Origin: a virus
IMG/VR virus record: IMGVR_UViG_3300042922_001182
Span: 1 to 64,000 of that record
DNA length: 64,000 nt
Reading direction: 5' to 3' (one strand)
Made by a program: the position numbers and the translations under genes. The notes beneath the pieces were generated by a model. That model was not told the origin of the DNA. It made no database searches and worked only from the letters and a program-made list of their open reading frames with translations. Shown piece after piece: positions 16,017 through 25,653 of this stretch (positions are counted from its first letter, which is position 1; the number at the start of each line of letters is the position of its first letter).

Positions 16017-18778
16017 TACACGAGTACTCCTTCCAGTAGGATGCCGAAGTTGGCGAGGGTGGCGTCCTGCGTGGCAGGAGGGGTGACCAGGATGAGGTCA
16101 TCCACGTTGAAGGTCACCTCGCTGGCGAACGTGAAGGTACCGTCGTTGGCGCCAAGCCCGAAGTTTACGGAGCCTACGGCGGTACCGTTCTTCAGGATAG
16201 CGCAGGTCTTGGCTGCGGTCGAGGCGGCGTCGACGGCGTAGGCCGACGAGCCGGGTAGACCGGCCGGAAGCTTGAACGCCCGTTTGACTTTGTGGATGTA
16301 GATGTAGTCCGTGGTGAGCGGCTTGCCCATGACCCCGAAGTGGACGGGCCAGAGGGACACGGGGGCGACCGCCTCCAGATCGGCCCTGGAGAGCTCGATG
16401 CCGCCGTCGAGCTTGCGCTGGACGATGGCGTTCGGGACCACCAGGGTGGAAGGCGCGTTCCCACCGAGGGTAGCCGCGTTGCTGCCGCTGATCGCCGCCG
16501 TGCTGGCCGACATGGCGATCCGGACGTTCTTCGCGGGGATCTTACCGGGTAGGTACTTGATCTTCCTCGGGGTGGTCTCCAGGATCTGGAAGTCGACATC
16601 GACGTAGGCGTGCTGGCCGTCGCCGTGGATGACCCAAGGGTTCTGACCCTCGCCGGGGATGACGTACTCGTCGGTGACGCCGTCGCTGACCGCCACGATC
16701 TGCGGGCTGAGCATGGCACCGGCCCCGCCGCTGCCGACCTGCTTGGCCTCCCCCTCGATGAACATCATCAGGCTCGTGCCGTCGTTCCAGATGTCGCCCT
16801 CCACCGGAACGGTGGGCGTGATACCGGCGGCGATGTTGATGCTGCTGGCACCGGCGGTGGAGGCGGCAAAGCCGACCCTGCTACCGAAGCTGAGGGAGCT
16901 GCCCCCGGAGGTCATCACCTGCTGCGTGGTGCCGTTGACCCTGACGAAGACCCCGCCCGTGGTGGTCCACACGTCGCCGTTGACCGGGGCGGAGGGCGCA
17001 GCGCCGTGCGGCAGGTTGACGCTCGCAGCGCCGGTGGCCGATGCGACGAACGTCTGCTTGACGTTGAAGGAGTTGTCCAGGCTGGTGACGCACAGCGTCC
17101 TCGTCGCGCCGTTGATGCGGACGAAGGTGCCACCCGTCGTGGTCCACAGGTCGCCGTTAACCGGGGCCGTGGGGGCCGCGCCGTGTGGGAGGTTAAGACC
17201 GGCCGCCGAAGTCGTCGAAGCCGCTAACGTCGTCTTGCCGGAGACCGTCAGGGCGCTTCCGACGCTGAGGTTAGCGCTGACGCCGAGGGTCGATGCGGCG
17301 GACCTCTCCAGCCAGACATCAGAGGCATCCGCACCGGAGCTCCACTCCAACCTGCCGTAGGTCATGAAGCTGAACCGGCTGTAGGGCTCCCCTGTTACCG
17401 ATGCCGTAAAGGCAGAGGTAACAGCATTGTCGTTGCGAATGCTGAGGATGCTGTTGACGATGTACTGGGAACCGGTGAAGAGGTTGCTGCCCAGCTGTGC
17501 CAGCTGCTGCGTGGCACCGCCAATGCGAACAAACGCCCCTGTCGAGGTGGTCCACACGTCGCCGTTGACCGGGGCCGTGGGGGTCGCACCGTGGGGCACG
17601 TTGAAGCTGGCCTCGGAGGTCGTCGAGGCAACGAAGCTAACCTTACCGCTGAAGGACATCGCCCCGCTGCTAGAGGTCATCAGCTGCTGGGTGACGCCGT
17701 TGACGCGAACGAAAGCTCCACCGGTGGTGGTCCACACGTCGCCGTTGACCGGTGCCGTGGGGGCCGCACCGTGGGGGACGTTGAGACCCGCCGCACCGGC
17801 CGCCGAAGCCGCCGTGGCGAGCTTCCCGGTGAACGCGCCGCCCACCGCCGTGAGGTTCCGGACGAGGGTCAGGTCCCCGAGGCCGTTCAGCGTGGCCGCC
17901 AGGGTCGTGCCGCCGTACCACTTGAAGCCGTAGGCGCCGGTCGCCTGGGGGGCGGTGAACCAGGTGTGCCCCGATTCGACGCCGATGGCGTGGTCGACGG
18001 TAGCCGCCGCCATCAGGGAGTACAGGACGACCTTCGTGCCGTTGGAACGGGTCGTGAAGGTGGGTGCCGCCGAGCCGACGGTCCCCCAGTCCACCGTGTT
18101 GCTGGTCGCACCGGAGAGCGAGATGCCGCCTGCGGTCTTGATCTGGCCCTTGGAGTAGACGCCGTTGGTGGGCAGCAGGCTCGCGTCCGAGTAGACGTCA
18201 GATGCCAGGAGCTGCCTGGCGTACGCCGCCTGCGCACCGCTGCCATTGGTGTAGAAGGCGATGGCATTGTTGGAGTGCACTTTGCCAGGCGTTAGGAAGA
18301 GGTCGCCTCCGAGCGTGAGATCGGCGGTGGTGTTGAAGGTCGGCATCGCGTACGCCGTCAGAGCGGTCCCGACGTCGTCGTAGCTAGCGCCCTTGATCCC
18401 GCTCGCCACCAGGGCGGTCGGCGTCCCCGTGGGGGCCGACGCCGTGGTGGTCCGCAGCAGGTCGTAGGAGTAGGCGTTGGGGACCGCCGTCCATGAGACC
18501 CGGTTGTAGTTGATGGCCGAGAGGACGGCGTTACCCGTGGTGGTGGAACCGGCCGGACCCACCAGGGTCTTACCGCCCCCTCGGTCGGTCGCGACCAACC
18601 AGTAGTAGTACGTGGTGGCCCCGGCGGTGCCGGTGGGAGTGACAGTGGGCGCCCCCGGCGTGGCCACCGGAACGGTGCTCACACGGCCGTTGACGACGAC
18701 CATGCTGGCCGTTACAGGACCGCCTTGGTAGACAGCCGTTGCGCCACCCACCGTGGTGCCTTTGCGAAGGATGCCCAT
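16016..18778 (-). CDS. Repeat-containing tail fibre protein
   Basis: A 920-residue fibre. Start at ATG 18778 (MGILRKGTTVGG) is chosen because AGAGGAG lies nine bases upstream. A longer in-frame reading would overlap the previous gene. The N-terminal part contains a fibronectin-III-like segment (YYYWLVATDRGGGK...YSYDLLRT). The middle has five copies of a ~37-residue module with PHGAAPTAPVNGDVWTTTGG and FVRVNGxTQQ, spaced by variable linkers. The last copy is degenerate (SINIAAGITPTVPVEGDIW). The C-terminal region is beta-rich. The architecture is typical of elongated trimeric fibres. Confidence 0.85.
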   Translation of the reverse strand: MGILRKGTTVGGATAVYQGGPVTASMVVVNGRVSTVPVATPGAPTVTPTGTAGATTYYYWLVATDRGGGKTLVGPAGSTTTGNAVLSAINYNRVSWTAVPNAYSYDLLRTTTASAPTGTPTALVASGIKGASYDDVGTALTAYAMPTFNTTADLTLGGDLFLTPGKVHSNNAIAFYTNGSGAQAAYARQLLASDVYSDASLLPTNGVYSKGQIKTAGGISLSGATSNTVDWGTVGSAAPTFTTRSNGTKVVLYSLMAAATVDHAIGVESGHTWFTAPQATGAYGFKWYGGTTLAATLNGLGDLTLVRNLTAVGGAFTGKLATAASAAGAAGLNVPHGAAPTAPVNGDVWTTTGGAFVRVNGVTQQLMTSSSGAMSFSGKVSFVASTTSEASFNVPHGATPTAPVNGDVWTTSTGAFVRIGGATQQLAQLGSNLFTGSQYIVNSILSIRNDNAVTSAFTASVTGEPYSRFSFMTYGRLEWSSGADASDVWLERSAASTLGVSANLSVGSALTVSGKTTLAASTTSAAGLNLPHGAAPTAPVNGDLWTTTGGTFVRINGATRTLCVTSLDNSFNVKQTFVASATGAASVNLPHGAAPSAPVNGDVWTTTGGVFVRVNGTTQQVMTSGGSSLSFGSRVGFAASTAGASSINIAAGITPTVPVEGDIWNDGTSLMMFIEGEAKQVGSGGAGAMLSPQIVAVSDGVTDEYVIPGEGQNPWVIHGDGQHAYVDVDFQILETTPRKIKYLPGKIPAKNVRIAMSASTAAISGSNAATLGGNAPSTLVVPNAIVQRKLDGGIELSRADLEAVAPVSLWPVHFGVMGKPLTTDYIYIHKVKRAFKLPAGLPGSSAYAVDAASTAAKTCAILKNGTAVGSVNFGLGANDGTFTFASEVTFNVDDLILVTPPATQDATLANFGILLEGVLV

Positions 18779-18798
18779 ATCTATTATCTCCTCTACAG

Positions 18799-21700
18799 TT
18801 ATGCTTCGATTATCTCGTTGACCGTGAGAGCGTGGTGGGACACGCTCATGGGTACCGGCGATACCTTGCGAATGACCATGTTGCGCCAACGGAACGTTCC
18901 GTTCGACGCTCCGTTAGAGGCCGCTGGGTACACATGGCAAAGCTGGGAATCGTCGGCCACGAAGGTGATCTCCTTTGTCACCCAGGTCTCTTCAGGGAGG
19001 TCTCTCCAGTAGGGACCGTCGACGTTTCCACCCCCCTGCACTCCCTCCGCCCTCAGCACCCTTGACCAACTACCTGTCGCCGTAGAACCGGAAGACCTCC
19101 AGAACTCTCCAGAGAAGACGTAGGTAGCGCCCACCTCTAGATTGGTCATGGCGTATCCGCTAAAGGAGTTGGTTGCCGCTACGTCGATAGCTAGCTCGTA
19201 GTACCGGCCGTCGTCATTCTTGACAACAACGGATCCGGTTCCGCTGTATGGCGTCACCCTCATGAGATCGGGATCCGGCCACAGGTTCTCACCATTCTCG
19301 ACGATACATGGGGTTGTTACGCGACCGTCCTTGCTAAGGACCAGGTCCGATTTGAACAGCTTCTTGGCCTCCTTGGCCTCCAGCGCCCTGTCGTAGACCG
19401 ATAGGGACTCGGTCCAGGAGTTGAAGCCGTTGTTGTAGCCGCAACCGTCTGCCGCCGCCAACGAGCCGTCGCCGTTGAGGACCTTGTTGAGGGTGAAGCC
19501 CGAAGGGATCCCCCCGGCGTTGACCTCCTCCAGCTCGGCGTCGGTCAACATCCGGTCGTACGCGGTGATCCCGTGGTAGACGTTACCGCTGGAATCACGG
19601 ATGTGGAGGACGCTGCCGTTCCAGGTGGAGATCGGGTCGGCGATCGTCCACGGGCCGTACTTGACGCCGTCCGTATAGACGTAGAACGTATCCCTGTTGG
19701 TCCACATGACGACGGATCGACGCCGCTCGTTCTGCTTGTACCAGCCGGAGTTGTACGGCCGAACCGTCGGTGTAGCAGACCATCCGGAGTTCGATCCTCC
19801 CTTGATGTAGAGCCGTAGGTTGGGATCCGTTATGGCGGTGGAGGACTGGTAGAACGCCCATAGCACCAGGGAGCTGTTGCTGTGGTAGTTGCCGAGCTCG
19901 AATACCCTGGCGCTCACCGCCTGGTCCCAGAAGGAGGACTCTTCCCTAGTCGGGGTCCAGTCCACTACGATCGAGCCCTCTACCGGAGAGGGCGGTGCCT
20001 CGAAGGTCAGCGAGAACTGCTCGGTGCTCCTCGACCCGATCGCGCCGTTGGTCGGGATGAGGGATGTAACGAGGCCGAACTCCAATTGGAACCCTGCGGT
20101 ATCCGCCGTGAAGTCAGCCCTACAACGGTAGACCGCTCCTATCGTCATGGCATCGAGGGCACCAGCCGGGAGGGTGGGAAGCCGTAAGACCACGCGGACC
20201 CAATCGCCCACGACGGTGTTGTTAGCCCCGAACCAATTTGGCTCTGCGGTAACCTGGTCTGCGGTCAGCCACGACGCTAAATCAGACGACAGGTAGTATT
20301 CCGCACCACCAACGGTGGCGCGAATATGACTCTTCCCGACGGCCCCCGCTACGCTGGACCTCAGCCAGTACGAGATGAAGGGCTTGAGACTGCTGTTGCT
20401 GGGCATGGCGCCTACGGTGGGGACCACTCCGAAGGCGATATCGGCCGTCGCCCCCTGCACCCATGCGGTCCCGGGCTGGGAGGCTCCGTCGATGACGAAC
20501 GTCGTCTTCGTCACGGAGGCAGCACCGACCACGCTGTCGGACATGTTCTGGAACCCCGAGTACAGGACGTAGTTGGCGCTGGTGATGTCGGTCAGCATCC
20601 CGACCGAACCGGCCACCCTGACGAAGCGCGGTTTGTTGGCCGCGTAGGAGGTGACACCCCAGTGCGCCAGGCTCGCCCGGGTGAAGTTGACCTGGGCGGC
20701 CGTGGTCGTGAAGAAGTCCACCGGCAGCTTCGCGGTCTGGTACCGGACGTTCGGGTGGACGCTCAGGCGGGCGGAGGCGACCCTGTTGGGAGAGGTCGAC
20801 AGCAGCTCGTTGTAGCCCTGCGTGTTGTCGGTGAGATAGAAGATCGCTCCTCCGTTGTCACCATCCATGCCCCACAGCTCGACGCAGTTCCAGCCGACCT
20901 TGAGGTCGATGTAGTTGTCAGGCGCGTTCTCACCGGTCGGGGCCGTGTAGCCCCCCATGGCCTGCGCGTCCCGGCCGTTGACCCGGATGCTGCCGCCGTT
21001 GTCGTTGTGGTAGCGGTGCCAGATCCGGACGTCCGCGTCCGAGTACACGAAGGTGCGGATCAGGTAACCCGCCTTGTCGGTGCTCTGGTTCAGGGCGACC
21101 TGGTAGGCCGAGTCCGAGACGGTTCCGTCCGTCGCCTTGAGGTTGTCGAGAGCCGCGAAGTTGTAGCTGACCGTGGGTCGGTGGTACCTGAAGCGGGCCC
21201 ACCTGTCCTCGTAGGCGGTGGTGGCCACGCCGTTCTCGTAGAGGACGAACGTGTCGCCGGACTTGGTGAGCACGAGGTGCTCGGAATCCGCCGTGGCGAT
21301 GCTCCGACGCCTTCCGGCAAGCGTGTGGTCCCCCGGGAGCGGGTGCTGTCCCAGGTTCAGCCTAGAGTACGGGCTGGTGCGAGGGGCCGACTCCGTGGCC
21401 GGGGAGTGATAGGACTTCGTCAGCTGGATGTCCCACACCTCCAGCACCATGCCCGCGAGAACCAGGATGTCGGTGAAGCGGTAAACGACGTCGTATGTGG
21501 CCCTTGCCTTGGTGAGGGACTCAAAGATGAAGTCGGAGTAGGCGATCTTCTTGAAGTCCGCCGCCACGGGGACGATGTCGCAGAAGTCGCTCATCAGGTA
21601 GGACTTGGTCGGACCCGCCTCCTGCCTGTACCGCAGGGAGGTGGTGTACGTCTCGCCGTTCGTGAAGACGGACTGGTTCCAGAGGAGGCGAATAGTGGTC

Positions 21701-22542
21701 TGACCCGAGCCGAAGGAGGAGGCGTCGATCCTCCAACGACCGTCGCCCATGTCTGTGATGGGGATGACGTTGCCGTCCACCCTGCTGAGGGTGAAGTTGG
21801 TGGCCCCCGCGCTCGTGAGCGCAAGGTTCTGGGAAGGTTGGCCGATGAAGACCCCCTTCTCGTCGTCCAGGGCGGCGTCGGTCGCGGTGATCAGCTCGAC
21901 GTCGATCCTGTGGAAGGCGATGTTGCCGATGTAGCCGGTGAACGGGTAGTGGCTGCCGCTGACGATGGTGCGGCCGTCCCCAACGATGATCGTGTCCGTC
22001 TTGATCTCCCGGGCGCCGGTCATCGGGTTACCGCTCATCGCCTGTAGGACACCGTCGTAGTAGATCTTGCTCTTGTTGGTGTCGGCCGTGTCGATCAGGT
22101 AGGCGACGTGCACCCGCTTGGAGGCCGGGTACAGCGCCCCCCAGGTCTGGGACGCCCAGGCGTTGAGGCCCAGGCGCCCCCCGGTGACGAAGAGATCCAT
22201 GTTGCTGTCGCCACCTGGGGTGGGAAAACCGATCGGCATCCCCCCGGTCCCGTCCATGAGCATGTCGAACTCGACCATGACGTACCTGGACCCGGTGATG
22301 CCGGGGGCCGTGAACGTCTTGAACTTGCTGAGCTTGATCAGGTCAGGGTGGTCGGGGTGCGTCACGCCTTCGAGCTGTTCCGCGACGACCTCCAGGAGGG
22401 GGGTCGGCTCCGGCGTCCCGTCGAACGGGAAGTGGGCCAGGAGGCCCTTGGTGACGTTGGGGAGCCTCTCGTGGAGGCCATCGGTCGGGTGACCGATGGC
22501 CTTGAACTGCCCGTGACGGGAGAGGGATGCGATCTTAGGCAT
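18799..22542 (-). CDS. Giant LamG/ConA-type tail spike protein
   Basis: A 1247-residue protein, the largest in the window. Residues ~30-235 form a concanavalin/LamG-like jelly roll (starting GLLAHFPFDG and ending near the ALDDEKGVFIG segment). A second such domain lies at about residues 850-1020 (begins GSIVVDWTPTREES). Between them are carbohydrate-binding-module-like beta-sandwiches, and the C-terminal ~150 residues form another. No catalytic glycosidase motif is evident. It probably binds host surface polysaccharide as part of the adsorption apparatus. Confidence 0.8.
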   Translation of the reverse strand: MPKIASLSRHGQFKAIGHPTDGLHERLPNVTKGLLAHFPFDGTPEPTPLLEVVAEQLEGVTHPDHPDLIKLSKFKTFTAPGITGSRYVMVEFDMLMDGTGGMPIGFPTPGGDSNMDLFVTGGRLGLNAWASQTWGALYPASKRVHVAYLIDTADTNKSKIYYDGVLQAMSGNPMTGAREIKTDTIIVGDGRTIVSGSHYPFTGYIGNIAFHRIDVELITATDAALDDEKGVFIGQPSQNLALTSAGATNFTLSRVDGNVIPITDMGDGRWRIDASSFGSGQTTIRLLWNQSVFTNGETYTTSLRYRQEAGPTKSYLMSDFCDIVPVAADFKKIAYSDFIFESLTKARATYDVVYRFTDILVLAGMVLEVWDIQLTKSYHSPATESAPRTSPYSRLNLGQHPLPGDHTLAGRRRSIATADSEHLVLTKSGDTFVLYENGVATTAYEDRWARFRYHRPTVSYNFAALDNLKATDGTVSDSAYQVALNQSTDKAGYLIRTFVYSDADVRIWHRYHNDNGGSIRVNGRDAQAMGGYTAPTGENAPDNYIDLKVGWNCVELWGMDGDNGGAIFYLTDNTQGYNELLSTSPNRVASARLSVHPNVRYQTAKLPVDFFTTTAAQVNFTRASLAHWGVTSYAANKPRFVRVAGSVGMLTDITSANYVLYSGFQNMSDSVVGAASVTKTTFVIDGASQPGTAWVQGATADIAFGVVPTVGAMPSNSSLKPFISYWLRSSVAGAVGKSHIRATVGGAEYYLSSDLASWLTADQVTAEPNWFGANNTVVGDWVRVVLRLPTLPAGALDAMTIGAVYRCRADFTADTAGFQLEFGLVTSLIPTNGAIGSRSTEQFSLTFEAPPSPVEGSIVVDWTPTREESSFWDQAVSARVFELGNYHSNSSLVLWAFYQSSTAITDPNLRLYIKGGSNSGWSATPTVRPYNSGWYKQNERRRSVVMWTNRDTFYVYTDGVKYGPWTIADPISTWNGSVLHIRDSSGNVYHGITAYDRMLTDAELEEVNAGGIPSGFTLNKVLNGDGSLAAADGCGYNNGFNSWTESLSVYDRALEAKEAKKLFKSDLVLSKDGRVTTPCIVENGENLWPDPDLMRVTPYSGTGSVVVKNDDGRYYELAIDVAATNSFSGYAMTNLEVGATYVFSGEFWRSSGSTATGSWSRVLRAEGVQGGGNVDGPYWRDLPEETWVTKEITFVADDSQLCHVYPAASNGASNGTFRWRNMVIRKVSPVPMSVSHHALTVNEIIEA

Positions 22543-22552
22543 TGGTTGTCTC

Positions 22553-25500
22553 CTATGAGAAGATGAAGTCCAGTGTGTCGTCGGTCTCGTTGTACTCGAT
22601 GGAGAACTTGTTAGCGGTGGTGGTGGACTTGATCTCCACCGACGGGGCCGTGACGGGCACCGTGGAGTCGATCGAGGTCGCGCCCACCGTCATCCGGGTT
22701 GTCCCGGCTGCGGCGAGGTTGACCACCAGGCCCTTGACGTCCAGGTTCCTCCAGGCGGCCCCCGTGCGGTCGTAGGCCTGCAGGACGCCGACCCCACCGG
22801 TGTACATCAGCTCAGCGCCCGCCCCGGCCCCGGGGGTGCCGGTGCCGGTCACTCGGAAGCCGTGGCTGACGTCGGTCAGGGACGAGTTGATGACCACCCG
22901 GTCGACCCCGGAGGTCCGGAGGGATACGAACGAACCGTCGACGTAGATGCCCTTGTAGGCGCTGGCGGTACGGTCGTACGACCTGATGAAACCGGCTGCA
23001 GAGCCGTCGTGAGAGAGCTCTAGACCGGTACCGGAGGTCGGGGTGCTGGTCCCGGAGACCCTGAACGCCTGGGCGTTATCGGTCCAGACCGAGCCGACCG
23101 CGAGCTTGGTAGAGCCATCCGGCCGTAGGTTGATGGTAGACGCTTCGACGTTCAGCGCCTTGTAGACGGAGCCAGTTCTGTCGTAGGCTCGAATGTAACC
23201 GGTGTTGGAACCCAGCGCGTACTCCATCTCGACACCGGCACCAGAAGCAGGGACGGTCTGGGCGGTGGCGCGGACCATGCCGGTGACGTCCAGCTTGGCC
23301 TTAGGGTCGCTGTTGCCGATGCCCAGACCTGCCGCATTGAGCCATGCGACGGCGGTGGGGGTGAAGGTGGCCTCTGCGGTGAGACCGGTGTTGACGTACC
23401 AGGCGTGGTAGCTACCGGCCCCGGAGTAGATGCTGGCGGCGGTCTGCTTGGCCACGTAGGCGTTGCCGTTGAAGGTCGCGCCCCAGTAGAGGTGGGTCGC
23501 GCTGTTCGACCCCCTGAGGAAGCCCTGCCCCGCAGTGGCGCCGAAGGCGATCTGGGAGTTGTTGGTGGAGTCCTGGACCTCAAGCTTGGCCGCCGCGTTG
23601 GCCGCCGCGCCGATCATCAGGCCAGAGCCCGTTCCGGTGTGGTAACGCATCAGCTCGGTGGCGCCGTTGTACCACTTGAAGTTGTTGTTGGACGCGCCGG
23701 GAAGGCCGAACCAGATCGACTGGGACTCGACGCCGATGGCGTAGTCCGCGTTGCCCGCGCTCAGGGAGTTGTGGAGGATGATCTTCACGCCGAGGGAGCG
23801 GGTGGTGACCGTGGGGGCCGCCACGCCGACGGTGCCGAAGTTGATTCGGTTGCTGGCGGCGTGGGCCAGCGTGAGGTCGCCGCCCGCGAGCGTGAAGTTG
23901 TGGTCCGTCCGGAGGTTACCGGCCGAGGGGCGGTACAGGTTGGTGTCGCGGGCGTTGGTGCCGTCGCCCCACGTCTGGGCGCCGCTGACCTGCAGCGCCC
24001 ACCGGGCCTGCGCGTCGCCGGGGACGCTCGTGTAGAGGGCGATCGCCCCGGCCGACGCGTTGCTGATGCTCTGGCCAGCGGCGAACGAGTTGACCGCGCT
24101 CTTGAGCGCGACGTTGTTGGAGAGGGCGGTATCGGCCACGCTGCCGTTGGGCAGGGTCACCGTTCCGGTGACGGTGAGCCCGGACGAGGCGGTGACGAGG
24201 CCCGAGAAGGTGGCGCTGTTGTTGGCTCCGAGGGTGAACGCCGCCGCGTTGGGCGCTGCCCCCTGGGTGGAACCGTAGTGGAACCCCAGGGAGTTGGTGG
24301 TGCCGTCCAGGAAGACCCTCCACCTTTCGGCGAACGTGTCGCCATAGTTGTTGCCGAAGGTGAGGGCGGCGGCCGAGTTTGGACCGGAACCCTCGATTGT
24401 CAGGCCGCCATAGCCGCCGCCGTGTCGGATGCGCGTTTGGCCGTGGTTACCGGTCGTCAGGACGGCACCGGCTGCGGTCAGGGCTCCCGCGATGGCGGCG
24501 TTGCCAGTCGTGCTGCTCACCGTCAGCTTGGCACCGGCCGCGCTGAAGTCCCCGGTCGTGGTAACGGCGCCAGCGTTGACGGTCGCCAGGCTCGACGTCC
24601 CGGTCACCGCCAGGGTACCCGCCACGGCGGTGTTGCCGGTGGCGGCGGCGACCGTGAACTTGTTGGTCGCGATGGAGAAGTCGCCGGTAACACCGAGGGT
24701 GGACGAAAGGGTCGTAGCTCCCGTCACCGCCAGGGTACCCGCCACGGCGGTGTTGCCGGTGGCCGCCGTTACCGTGAACTTGCTGGTGTTGACAGAGAAG
24801 TCGCTCGTTACGCCAAGGGTCGAGGAGAGCGTAACAGCACCGGTCACCGCGAGGGTACCAGCGATGCCAGTGTTACCTGTCGCCGCTGCCACTGTGAACT
24901 TGTTGGTGTTGATGGCGAAGTTACCGGTCACCACGAGAGTAGAGGACAGAGTCGCAGCGCCCGTCACTGCCAAGGTGCCAGCCATGGCGGTGTTGCCAGT
25001 CGCAGCCGCGACCGTGAACTTGTTGGTGGCAACGGAGAAGTCGCCGGTCACGCCGAGGGTGGACGAAAGCGTTACAGCGCCCGTCACCGAAAGGGTGGAG
25101 GACAGCGTCGTAGCGCCCGTAACCGCGAGGGTGCCAGCCACGACGGTGTTGCCGGTGGCGGCGGCCACGGTGAACTTGTTGGTGGCAACGGAGAGGTCTC
25201 CGGTCACGCCTAGGGTGGAGGACAGTGTCGTAGCGCCCGTAACCGCGAGGGTGCCAGCCACGACGGTGTTGCCGGTGGCGGCGGCCACGGTGAACTTGTT
25301 GGTGTTGACCGCAAAGTTACCGGTGACGCCTAAGGTGGACGACAGGGTAGCCGCGCCCGTCACCGTCAGGGCCCCACCGACCGCCAGGGCGTCGTCGGTC
25401 TTCAGCTGGTTGGCGGCCCCCCAGTAGAGGTTGACGTCCGCCCCGAAGAGGAGCTTCTTCGCCTGGGCGATCGTCTGGTCCTCGGTGAACGTCTGCGGTG

Positions 25501-25627
25501 CGTCCACCAGGGCCGCCCTGCCCAGCCTCGTCGCCACGCTCTCCGTGGCGCTGTATGGAATCCCGGAGGCCTTCAGACCCGTTGGAGAGTTGAAGCTAAG
25601 GTCCAGGAAGTGAGAGTAGATTCTCAT
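22553..25627 (-). CDS. Long tail fibre with 40-residue tandem repeats
   Basis: A 1024-residue fibre. After an N-terminal ~80-residue region, six near-identical 40-residue repeats (GTLAVTGATTLSSTLGVTG followed by a NKFTVAAATGNT segment) build a shaft at about residues 85-345, with a degenerate seventh. A middle domain has FKWYNGATELMRYHTG. Near the C-terminus three ~75-residue repeats each carry GxIRAYDRTGxxYK. The DNA repeats are 120 bp, recombination-prone, and near-identical in places. It is probably a long trimeric shaft with a receptor-binding tip. Confidence 0.85.
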   Translation of the reverse strand: MRIYSHFLDLSFNSPTGLKASGIPYSATESVATRLGRAALVDAPQTFTEDQTIAQAKKLLFGADVNLYWGAANQLKTDDALAVGGALTVTGAATLSSTLGVTGNFAVNTNKFTVAAATGNTVVAGTLAVTGATTLSSTLGVTGDLSVATNKFTVAAATGNTVVAGTLAVTGATTLSSTLSVTGAVTLSSTLGVTGDFSVATNKFTVAAATGNTAMAGTLAVTGAATLSSTLVVTGNFAINTNKFTVAAATGNTGIAGTLAVTGAVTLSSTLGVTSDFSVNTSKFTVTAATGNTAVAGTLAVTGATTLSSTLGVTGDFSIATNKFTVAAATGNTAVAGTLAVTGTSSLATVNAGAVTTTGDFSAAGAKLTVSSTTGNAAIAGALTAAGAVLTTGNHGQTRIRHGGGYGGLTIEGSGPNSAAALTFGNNYGDTFAERWRVFLDGTTNSLGFHYGSTQGAAPNAAAFTLGANNSATFSGLVTASSGLTVTGTVTLPNGSVADTALSNNVALKSAVNSFAAGQSISNASAGAIALYTSVPGDAQARWALQVSGAQTWGDGTNARDTNLYRPSAGNLRTDHNFTLAGGDLTLAHAASNRINFGTVGVAAPTVTTRSLGVKIILHNSLSAGNADYAIGVESQSIWFGLPGASNNNFKWYNGATELMRYHTGTGSGLMIGAAANAAAKLEVQDSTNNSQIAFGATAGQGFLRGSNSATHLYWGATFNGNAYVAKQTAASIYSGAGSYHAWYVNTGLTAEATFTPTAVAWLNAAGLGIGNSDPKAKLDVTGMVRATAQTVPASGAGVEMEYALGSNTGYIRAYDRTGSVYKALNVEASTINLRPDGSTKLAVGSVWTDNAQAFRVSGTSTPTSGTGLELSHDGSAAGFIRSYDRTASAYKGIYVDGSFVSLRTSGVDRVVINSSLTDVSHGFRVTGTGTPGAGAGAELMYTGGVGVLQAYDRTGAAWRNLDVKGLVVNLAAAGTTRMTVGATSIDSTVPVTAPSVEIKSTTTANKFSIEYNETDDTLDFIFS
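24590..25370 (-). repeat. 120-bp tandem repeats in fibre gene
   Basis: The phrase encoding KFTV recurs with anchors at about 24651, 24771, 24891, 25011, 25167 and 25287: exactly 120 bp apart except one 156-bp step, which contains a 36-bp (12-residue) insertion. The stretches 25111-25184 and 25231-25304 are identical at the base level, so at least one duplication is recent. Confidence 0.9.
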
Positions 25628-25653
25628 CCTCTTCTCCTATCTCTTTCTTTATG

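Noticed and set aside
16016-18889. Longer version of the fibre gene starting at 18889
   Set aside because: It would overlap the upstream gene by 90 bases without an SD, whereas ATG 18778 has AGAGGAG at proper spacing.
24590-25370. Regular 120-bp repeats considered as CRISPR or non-coding satellite
   Set aside because: Repeats are in frame, encode 40-residue fibre modules and have no unique spacers.
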